64,000 nt of DNA from G965213525 sp965213525. GTDB taxonomy: Bacteria; Actinomycetota; Acidimicrobiia; Acidimicrobiales; Poriferisodalaceae. The stretch lies in contig OZ243889.1 in NCBI GenBank assembly GCA_965213525.1, forward strand, positions 2,604,001 through 2,668,000, in the 5' to 3' direction. Shown here in pieces: positions 57,901-64,000 of this stretch (positions are counted from its first letter, which is position 1; every line of letters starts with the position of its first letter). A model generated the notes under the pieces. That model had not been told where the DNA came from, ran no database searches, and worked only from the letters and a program-made list of their open reading frames with translations. The position numbers and the translations under genes were made by a program.

Positions 57901-58770
57901 GTGGACACCGTGGGGCCGGCGTGTTCGGCTCACCCGGTGGACCCAGCCGCCGACGGCCTGCACCTCGACGGGCTCGCCAAGGACTTCAGGCTGCGACGCA
58001 GCACCGTCCGGGCCCTCGACGACGTCGACCTCACCAGCCCGACAGGCTCGTTCACCTCGCTGCTCGGGCCGTCGGGCTGTGGGAAGTCGACGATCCTGCG
58101 CATCCTCGCCGATCTCGAGGCGCCCACCTCGGGCACGGCGCAGGTGCACGGCCGGTCACCGGCTGACGTGCGGCGCAGCCACCAGCTCGGCATCGCCTTC
58201 CAGGACCCCGCCCTGTTGCCGTGGCGCAGCGTGACCGCCAACGTGCGCCTCCCCCTGGAGATGAGTGGGCGATCGGCCGAGCGGGCCGCCGTCGCCGAGC
58301 TCATCGAGCTCGTCGGTCTGGCGGGCTTCGAGAAGGCCCGCCCCGCCCAGCTCTCGGGCGGGATGCGCCAACGGGTGGCGATCGCCCGGGCGTTGGTGGT
58401 CGAACCCGTCGTGATGCTGCTCGACGAGCCCTTCGGCGCCCTCGACGAGATGACCCGCCAGCGCCTCAACCTCGAGCTGCTGCGCATCTGGACCGAGCGT
58501 CGCACCACCACGCTGCTCGTCACCCACTCGGTGTCAGAATCGGTCTTCCTGTCTGACCAGGTCGTGGTCCTCTCACCCCGGCCGGGTCGTGTCGTCGAGG
58601 TCGTGCCCATCGACCTTCCCAGGCCTCGCACCCCTGAGATGCTGCGCTCGCCCGAGATGCACGCCCTCACGGCCCGCCTGTCGAATCTGCTGTTCGAGAG
58701 CGGGGCCCTCCCCGCAGCCGGCGACGCCGACGACGGCTCGGTGCCCGTCGACGCCGACCGGCGGTCATGA
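57901..58770 (+). CDS. NitT/TauT-type ABC transporter ATP-binding protein
   Basis: ATPase of an importer for a small organic or nitrogen compound. Motifs: Walker A GPSGCGKST, Q-loop FQDPALLPWRSV, signature LSGGMRQRVAIARAL, Walker B VVMLLDEPFGALDE and H-loop LLVTHSVSES. The DPALLPWRSV Q-loop is typical of TauB/SsuB/ThiZ. The start is unclear: GTG 57901 gives 289 residues, and the frame is open leftwards to 57595. The stop overlaps the permease start by four bases. Confidence 0.9.
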   Translation: MDTVGPACSAHPVDPAADGLHLDGLAKDFRLRRSTVRALDDVDLTSPTGSFTSLLGPSGCGKSTILRILADLEAPTSGTAQVHGRSPADVRRSHQLGIAFQDPALLPWRSVTANVRLPLEMSGRSAERAAVAELIELVGLAGFEKARPAQLSGGMRQRVAIARALVVEPVVMLLDEPFGALDEMTRQRLNLELLRIWTERRTTTLLVTHSVSESVFLSDQVVVLSPRPGRVVEVVPIDLPRPRTPEMLRSPEMHALTARLSNLLFESGALPAAGDADDGSVPVDADRRS

Positions 58771-60380
58771 CGGCCGTAGGCGCCCTTCCCGTCACCGGTC
58801 GGCGAACGGTCGGCGCCGGGGCTCAGCGGTTGGTGCCCCGCCTCATCGGCGTCGCCGCCCTGGCCGTGGTGTGGATCGTGGCCGCCGAGGTGATCTACGC
58901 CGACCGGCGCGCCGTTCCCGCTCCCTGGGAGGTCGGCGCCCAGATGGTGACCGACCTCGACTTCTACCGTCCTCACGTGGCCGCGACCCTGGCCGAGGCG
59001 GGGTGGGGCTACCTCGTCGGCAACGTCGCCGCCCTGGTGATCGGGCTGGCCTTCGTGCTCATCCCGGTGCTCGAACGTCTGGCGCTGCGCCTGGTGATCG
59101 CCGTGTACTGCCTGCCGCTCATCGCCGTGGCCCCGATCCTGCAGATCGTGCTGTCGGACTTCTGGTCCAAGGCCGCCCTCGCCGCCCAGGCGGTGTTCTT
59201 CACTACGTTGGTGGGCGTGACCCTCGGGCTGCGCTCGGCAGATCCCCAGGCGCTCGAGGTGGTGCGGTGCGCCGGGGGCGGGTCGTGGCGCCAGTTCGTC
59301 AAGGTCAGGGCCCGCTCGGCGGTCCCGGCGCTGTTCTCGGGTCTCAAGGTGGCCGCTCCCGCCGCGTTGCTCGGGGCGGTGATCGGTGAGTTCCTGGGCG
59401 GCAGCCGGGGGCTCGGCGTGGCCATGATCCTCAGCCAGCAGTCCTTCGACGTCGAGCGCACCTGGGGCCTCGCGGCGGTGCTGACGATCCTCGCCGCCGT
59501 CGGCTACCTGGGCACGGCGTGGATCGGGCGGCGACTCACCCCCTGGGAGGCCACCTCGACGCTGAGCCTGGGAACGGTGACCCCGCCGGTGGCCGGGGGA
59601 CCCCTGAGGCGGGGCCTGGTGACCGCGGCCTACGCCGCCGGGTCGGTGGCCTTCGTGCTCGTGGCGTGGGCGTGGGCCATCCGGTTCTTCGAGCTCGACC
59701 CGTTCTTCGCCAAGACCCCGGCCGACGTGCTCGCCTACCTCATCACCGACACCGACGCCGCCGCTCACCGCGGCGAGCTGGTCGGCGAGCTGGCGCTGAC
59801 GCTGCGCAACGCCGGCCTCGGCTACCTCGCCGGCACCGCCGGGGCGTTCGTGCTGGCCATCGGGGTCGTCAGCTCCCGGGCCGTCGAGCAATCGGTCATG
59901 CCGATCGCCATCGCCCTGCGGTCGGTGCCGCTGGTGGCGATGACCCCCCTCATCGCCCTCATCTTCGGACGGGGGCTCGTGTGCGTGCTCGTCATCTCGG
60001 GCATCGTCACGTTCTTCCCGAGCCTCGTGCACCTCGTCGACGGCCTGCGCTCGGCCCCCGCGCCCGCCTTCGACCTCGCCCGGGCCTACGGGGCCTCGTC
60101 GCTGACCGCGCTGGTCAAGGTGCGGATGCCCTACGCCGTGCCCGCCCTGTTCGCCTCGGCCCGCATCGCTGCGCCCCTCGCCATCTTGGGGGCCATCCTC
60201 GCCGAGTGGCTCGCCACCGGCAGGGGCATCGGCAACCTGATGGTGCTGGCCGGCGCCCAGAGCCGCTACGACACGCTGTGGACCTCGGTGGCGGCCATCA
60301 CCGCAGCCGCCGTGGCGATCTACGGTGCCGCCGCCGTCGCTGAGTCCGCCGTGCTTCGACGCTTCCTCGGCACCCGTTGA
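58767..60380 (+). CDS. Fused double permease of a NitT/TauT-type ABC importer
   Basis: A 537-residue membrane protein made of two successive BPD_transp_1 permease domains. The first (about 25-265) has the EAA loop RCAGGGSWRQFVKVRARSAVPALFSGLKVAAPAALLGAVIGEFLGGSRGLG. The second (about 290-535) has ARAYGASSLTALVKVRMPYAVPALFASARIAAPLAILGAILAEWLATGRGIG. Each domain has about six membrane segments. Fusion replaces the usual homo- or heterodimer of single permeases. ATG lies in the ATPase stop. Confidence 0.92.
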   Translation: MTAVGALPVTGRRTVGAGAQRLVPRLIGVAALAVVWIVAAEVIYADRRAVPAPWEVGAQMVTDLDFYRPHVAATLAEAGWGYLVGNVAALVIGLAFVLIPVLERLALRLVIAVYCLPLIAVAPILQIVLSDFWSKAALAAQAVFFTTLVGVTLGLRSADPQALEVVRCAGGGSWRQFVKVRARSAVPALFSGLKVAAPAALLGAVIGEFLGGSRGLGVAMILSQQSFDVERTWGLAAVLTILAAVGYLGTAWIGRRLTPWEATSTLSLGTVTPPVAGGPLRRGLVTAAYAAGSVAFVLVAWAWAIRFFELDPFFAKTPADVLAYLITDTDAAAHRGELVGELALTLRNAGLGYLAGTAGAFVLAIGVVSSRAVEQSVMPIAIALRSVPLVAMTPLIALIFGRGLVCVLVISGIVTFFPSLVHLVDGLRSAPAPAFDLARAYGASSLTALVKVRMPYAVPALFASARIAAPLAILGAILAEWLATGRGIGNLMVLAGAQSRYDTLWTSVAAITAAAVAIYGAAAVAESAVLRRFLGTR

Positions 60381-60467
60381 CCCGCGCCGTGCTCACCTGC
60401 GCTGCGCTGGCGCGTCGTCGGCACCCGTTGAGCTGCCCCGTGCTCACGTGCGCTGGTCTGACGCCTG
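60368..60467. repeat. Imperfect 51-bp tandem duplication at the permease 3' end
   Basis: CGGCACCCGTTGA occurs at 60368-60380, as the last codons and stop of the permease, and again at 60419-60431. In both copies it is followed by a related CCGTGCTCACSTGCGCTG segment. The second copy is non-coding and lies in the 154-base gap before the binding protein gene. Confidence 0.75.
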
Positions 60468-60534
60468 TGTGCTCCCGTGTCACCCGCCGGCTCCCTGACC
60501 GGCCCGATCGCTCCCCTGAGAGAGGAACTCCCCG

Positions 60535-61668
60535 ATGGCCCGCTCCCCCCGCCGCCTCCCACCCGCTGACCCCCGGCTCCCGACAGGACGTTTCGGGCGT
60601 CGTTCGTTCCTGAAGGGCGGCGTCGCGGCCGGGGGCGTGGCCCTCGGCGCCGGCGGCCTGTCGGCGCTGCTCGCTGCCTGTGGTGACGACGCTGACACCG
60701 CGGCCACGACGATCACCGGCGCATCGTCGCCGAGCACCGACGCGCCGGCCGCCGCTGTCAGCGGCGGTGACCTCGCCACGGTCGGCTACCAGCTGTCGTG
60801 GTTGCCGACCGTCGAGCACGCCGGCACCTACGTGGCCATCGAACGGGGGTACTTCGCCGAGGAGGGCGTCGAGGTCAGCATCAACCCCGGCGGACCCAAC
60901 GTGGCGACGGTGGCCAACGTCGTGTCGGGCCAGACGTTGATCGGCGCCGACGGAGCCGACAACGCCGGCCAGGCGGTCGCCGAGGGCGCGCCGATCAAGA
61001 TCTTCGCCGCTCGCCTGCAGAAGAACCCGCTGTGCGTGATGAGCCTCGCCGGGACGCCGATCACCTCGCCGGCCGACCTGTTGGGCAAGCGGATCGGGGT
61101 GGCCCAGGGCAACCAGGTGCCGTGGCAGATCTTCCTCTCGATCAACGACATCGACGAGTCCGACATCAGCGTGGTGCCAGTGCAGTTCGACCCCGGCCCG
61201 ACCGCCAACGGCGAGGTCGACGGCCAGGTCGTCTTCTACATCAACGAGCCCGCCCAGCTGGAGGCCCAGGGCATCGAGACCTCGGCCATGCTGTTCGCCG
61301 ACCACGGCTTCGACATCTACGCCGGGTGCTACTTCGCCACCGAGGAGACCCTGGCCGAACGTCCCGATGACCTCGCCGGGTTCCTCAGAGCCGAACGGCG
61401 TGGCTTCGCCGACGTCTTGTCGGATCCCGAGGCGGGCATGCGCCTCACGATCGACGACTACGGCAGCGAGCTCGGCCTGGACGAGGACCAGCAGCTCCTC
61501 CAGGCCGAGCTGCTCGCCGACGTCATGGTCACCCCCACCACCGAGGATCGGGGCCTGCTCGCCCTCGGCCCCGACGACGTCGAAGCCAACATCGAGACCT
61601 TGGGCGTCGCCGGCGTCGACGTCACCGCCGAGCAGCTGTTCACCACCGAGATCCTCGACCGCCTGTGA
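60535..61668 (+). CDS. NMT1/THI5-like substrate-binding lipoprotein
   Basis: The extracytoplasmic binding protein of the importer, 377 residues. The N-terminus has a twin-arginine motif (GRRSFLKGGVAAGG) and a lipobox (LLAACG), so it is probably Tat-exported and lipid-anchored. The body has the NMT1 pattern: VGYQLSWLPTVEHAGTYVAIERGYFAEEGVEVSINPGG, ANVVSGQTLIGADGADNAGQAVAEGAPIKIFAARLQKNPLCVMSLA and DLLGKRIGVAQGNQ. Family members bind hydroxymethylpyrimidine, sulfonates or nitrate; the downstream deaminase favours a heterocyclic base. Preceded by GAGAGGA. Confidence 0.9.
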   Translation: MARSPRRLPPADPRLPTGRFGRRSFLKGGVAAGGVALGAGGLSALLAACGDDADTAATTITGASSPSTDAPAAAVSGGDLATVGYQLSWLPTVEHAGTYVAIERGYFAEEGVEVSINPGGPNVATVANVVSGQTLIGADGADNAGQAVAEGAPIKIFAARLQKNPLCVMSLAGTPITSPADLLGKRIGVAQGNQVPWQIFLSINDIDESDISVVPVQFDPGPTANGEVDGQVVFYINEPAQLEAQGIETSAMLFADHGFDIYAGCYFATEETLAERPDDLAGFLRAERRGFADVLSDPEAGMRLTIDDYGSELGLDEDQQLLQAELLADVMVTPTTEDRGLLALGPDDVEANIETLGVAGVDVTAEQLFTTEILDRL

Positions 61669-63128
61669 TGCCGGCGGGCCCTTCGACCACCGAACCGGCG
61701 GACGAGCCGGGCGAGGCGGCGGCGGGCCCGGGTCAGCCGCCCCGGGCCGACGTGGTGGTGACCGGCGCCGCGCTGGTGGCCACCGTCGACGACGACCGGC
61801 GCGAGCTGGCCGAAGCGTGGGTGGCCATCACCGACGGCACCATCAGCGGCGTCGGCGAGGGCCCGCCCCCCGAGGCGGACCGCTGCATCGACGCCTCGGG
61901 GTGCCTGGTCACGCCGGGCCTGATCAACACCCATCACCACATCTACCAGAACCTCACCCGGGCCTACGGACCGGCCATCGACGGCAACCTGTTCGACTGG
62001 CTGACGACGCTGTACCCCATGTGGGCGGGTCTCGACGAGGAGGCGGTGCACCTCTCGACCTGGATCGGTCTGTGCGAGTTGGCCCTCGGGGGGTGCACCA
62101 CCTCGATGGACCACCACTACGTCCACCCCCGGGGCGGCGGCGATCTCATCTCGGCCCAGATCGCCGCGGCCGCCGACGTCGGGCTGCGCTTCCACCCCAC
62201 GAGGGGGTCGATGTCGCTGTCGGTGGCCGACGGGGGGCTGCCCCCCGTCGAGGTCGTCGAGGACGACGACACGATCCTGGCCGACAGCGAGCGGCTGGTG
62301 CGTCGGTGGCACGATCCGTCGCCGACGTCGATGCTGCGCTTGGCGCTGGCCCCGTGCTCGCCGTTCTCGGTCACCCCCGAGCTGATGGCGGCCACCGCCG
62401 AGCTGGCCGAGCGGCTCGACGTGCGCTTGCACACCCACCTGGCCGAGGACGCCGACGAGGACCGCTACTGCCTCGAGCGCTTCGGGCGCCGACCCATCGA
62501 CCAGTTCGAGGCCGTCGGCTGGGGCACGGATCGCGCCTGGGTGGCCCACTGCGTGTTCCCCGACGCCGACGAGCAGCGGCGCCTCGGCGCCTGGGGCACC
62601 GGGGTGGCGCACTGCCCCACCTCGAACATGATGATCGGGGCCGGCCTGGCGCCGGTGGCCGAGCTGCGCGCCGCCGGCGTGCCCGTCGGCCTCGGCTGCG
62701 ACGGCTCGGCGTCCACCGATCATGCCTCCTTGTGGCTCGAGGCGCGGGGGGCCCTGCTGCTCGGGCGCCTGCGCGCCGGGATGGACCACGCCAACCCCGG
62801 CCGGGTCGGGGCCCGTGACGCCCTGGAGATGGCGACCAGGGGTGGGGCCACCTGCCTCGGCCGCGACGGCGAGATCGGTCAGCTGAGCGTGGGAGCGTGC
62901 GGCGATCTGGTCGTCTGGCCCCTCGACCACCTGTCCTTCGCCGGGGCGTTTCATGACCCGATCGAGGCGTGGCTGCGCTGCGGGCCCCTGCAGGCCCGCC
63001 ACACCGTCGTGGCGGGACGCTCGATCGTGACCGACGGCCAGATCGTGCACCCCGGGTTGGCCGAGCGACGCCGGGGGCACGCCACGGCGGCCGCCCGCCT
63101 GCAGGCGGGTCCCCGCAGGGTGCACTAG
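61668..63128 (+). CDS. Amidohydrolase of the 8-oxoguanine/cytosine deaminase-like group
   Basis: A 486-residue metal-dependent deaminase. Metal and catalytic motifs: INTHHHIYQNLTRAYG (HxH), RLHTHLAEDADED (His and catalytic Glu), WVAHCVF (His) and GLGCDGSASTDH (Asp). The THHHxYQxLTRA context and GSMSLS segment match bacterial 8-oxoguanine deaminases and hydroxyatrazine-type relatives. ATG 61668 shares its A with the binding protein stop, so it is in the transporter operon and probably processes the imported base. The first 25 residues are a disordered extension. Confidence 0.88.
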   Translation: MPAGPSTTEPADEPGEAAAGPGQPPRADVVVTGAALVATVDDDRRELAEAWVAITDGTISGVGEGPPPEADRCIDASGCLVTPGLINTHHHIYQNLTRAYGPAIDGNLFDWLTTLYPMWAGLDEEAVHLSTWIGLCELALGGCTTSMDHHYVHPRGGGDLISAQIAAAADVGLRFHPTRGSMSLSVADGGLPPVEVVEDDDTILADSERLVRRWHDPSPTSMLRLALAPCSPFSVTPELMAATAELAERLDVRLHTHLAEDADEDRYCLERFGRRPIDQFEAVGWGTDRAWVAHCVFPDADEQRRLGAWGTGVAHCPTSNMMIGAGLAPVAELRAAGVPVGLGCDGSASTDHASLWLEARGALLLGRLRAGMDHANPGRVGARDALEMATRGGATCLGRDGEIGQLSVGACGDLVVWPLDHLSFAGAFHDPIEAWLRCGPLQARHTVVAGRSIVTDGQIVHPGLAERRRGHATAAARLQAGPRRVH

Positions 63129-63336
63129 CCCGAGGGTGCACCAGCCCGACCACGCCGCCCCGGCGCTGACCCGCCAGCGATCACTCGATGACGAAGTCGG
63201 CTTCGAGGATCTCGACCGAACCGTCACGGCGACGTCGGGCGCTCCGCCCTCGGCGAGGACGCCGCCGAGCGCGGCGCCGACGCCGAGACCTGCGACGTGC
63301 GCCCGGGACTCGCCACCAGGGCCCTATCGTCGAGCT

Positions 63337-63609
63337 GTGGGGTCAGACGGCGTCGATGCAGCCCTCGAACGGGCCATCACCGACCTGCTCGACCGACGCG
63401 CCGAGTGTGCCACGATCTGTCCGTCTGAGGCGGCCCGGGCGGTCGGCCGCGACGGCGACGGGTGGCGCGCCCTGATGGAGCCGGCGCGACGGGCTGCGGG
63501 CCGCCTGGTGGCAGCGGGCTCGGTCGAGGTCACCCAGCGAGGCGAGGTGGTCGATCTTGCGACGGCGAAGGGCCCGATCCGCATCCGGCGGGCGGGCCGG
63601 TCGACCTAG
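63337..63609 (+). CDS. DUF3253-like small protein
   Basis: A 90-residue protein matching DUF3253: ALERAITDLLDRRAECATICPSEAARAVG, WRALMEPARRAAGRLVAAGSVEVTQRGEVVD and AKGPIRIRRAGR, a small winged-helix-like domain of unknown function. GTG 63337 is chosen because the domain starts there; the open frame extends upstream to 63136 without similarity. Confidence 0.85.
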   Translation: MGSDGVDAALERAITDLLDRRAECATICPSEAARAVGRDGDGWRALMEPARRAAGRLVAAGSVEVTQRGEVVDLATAKGPIRIRRAGRST

Positions 63610-63709
63610 GCGGATGCAGCCCGGCGGAATCCCCGTTCCCGACCGGTCCCCGGCGTACCGTCGGGATCGTCTCCCCGGCGCAGCGAGCGGGGACCTGAGA
63701 GGAGCACGC

Positions 63710-64000
63710 ATGGCCGATCACCCGGCTGGCTCGGCCGTCGATGACAGGGGCTTCGACGGCCGGCCGTCGGCGGCGCCCGAGGAGCTGCGCACCCACGTGC
63801 TCGACACGTCGGTGCTCCTGTCAGACCCTCGGGCCTTCGAGCGCTTCGAGGAGCACGACGTCGTGTTGCCGCTGGTGGTCATCACCGAGCTCGAGGCCAA
63901 GCGCGACCACCCCGAGCTCGGCTGGGCCGCCCGTCAGGCCCTGCGCCGCCTCGAGCAGCTGCGGGTCGAGCACGGCGGGTCGCTGACCCGTCCCGTGGTC
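63710..64000 (+). CDS. PhoH-type protein, N-terminal PIN domain (3' truncated by window edge)
   Basis: The frame starts at ATG 63710 behind AGGAG and is open to the end of the window, giving 97 residues. After a polar lead, THVLDTSVLLSDPRAFERFEEHDVVLPLVVITELEAKRDHPELGWAARQALRRLEQLR is the PIN domain start of PhoH2-type proteins, with the catalytic Asp in VLDTSVLL and Glu in VITELEAKR. A PhoH ATPase domain is expected beyond the edge. Such proteins are RNA helicase-nucleases. Confidence 0.85.
   Translation, partial: MADHPAGSAVDDRGFDGRPSAAPEELRTHVLDTSVLLSDPRAFERFEEHDVVLPLVVITELEAKRDHPELGWAARQALRRLEQLRVEHGGSLTRPVV

Noticed and set aside
57930..60032. A 700-residue open frame on the - strand opposite the ABC genes
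   Set aside because: His/Asp/Gly-rich composition typical of antisense shadow; the + strand carries Walker and permease motifs.

Overview
The window is a very GC-rich, densely packed bacterial chromosome segment. Many genes start with GTG and overlap their neighbour by 1 to 4 bases. The flagellum has no L-ring or P-ring genes here. Together with a DUF3499-like protein, a baeRF (Rv2629-type) protein, an LLM-class oxidoreductase and B. subtilis-style CheC, CheD and FliY, this points to a motile actinobacterium, most likely class Acidimicrobiia. The taxonomic placement is inference; no rRNA gene is present.

Region 1 (1-19119, + strand) is one long flagellar and chemotaxis block: flgE (5' end outside the window), flbD, motA, motB, fliL, fliM, fliN/fliY, fliO, fliP, fliQ, fliR, cheW, cheB, cheR, cheA, cheC, cheD, flhB, flhA, an FlhF-like protein without a P-loop, and a small membrane protein. 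It builds the hook, stator, switch and export gate, and supplies the adaptation and kinase machinery.

Region 2 (19120-24063) holds a repeat tract, an HD-GYP protein and the flagellar sigma factor FliA (- strand). Divergent from fliA is a + strand set made of a disordered small protein (a FlgM-like candidate), a FlgN-like protein and a Ser/Thr kinase.

Region 3 (24097-37835, mostly - strand) carries csrA, fliW, flgL, flgK, flgN, a + strand degenerate GGDEF protein, fliH, fliG, fliF, a small filament-locus protein, fliD, flagellin 1, fliS, flagellin 2 and flagellin 3. Region 4 (38039-43444, + strand) holds a 1382-residue multidomain glycosyltransferase and a second glycosyltransferase-like protein, which probably glycosylate flagellin.

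Two regulatory layers can be read directly. First, twelve sites of the form TNNA/TCAG, a 14-16 base spacer and a GCCGA-like box fit the sigma-28 consensus. They stand before cheW, the HD-GYP gene, fliA, the FlgM candidate, flgN, the GGDEF-like gene, fliD, all three flagellins and both glycosyltransferase genes. Second, each flagellin leader carries a hairpin with GGA in its loop, at or close to the predicted transcript start, followed by a GGA-containing Shine-Dalgarno. This is the architecture of a CsrA/FliW switch, and csrA and fliW lie in the same locus.

Region 5 (43467-64000) is ordinary housekeeping and accessory sequence: an LLM oxidoreductase, a ThDP enzyme, a VapBC-type toxin-antitoxin pair, a metallo-beta-lactamase-fold hydrolase, a ferritin-like protein, an HD hydrolase, tRNA-Ala(TGC), two alpha/beta hydrolases, stress proteins (GSP17M-like, CsbD, baeRF), engB, a DUF3499-like protein, a DUF2511-like lipoprotein in locally less GC-rich DNA, a NitT/TauT-type ABC transporter with a fused double permease linked to an 8-oxoguanine-deaminase-like amidohydrolase, a DUF3253-like protein and the start of a PhoH-type PIN protein. 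No insertion sequence, prophage or CRISPR array was seen.
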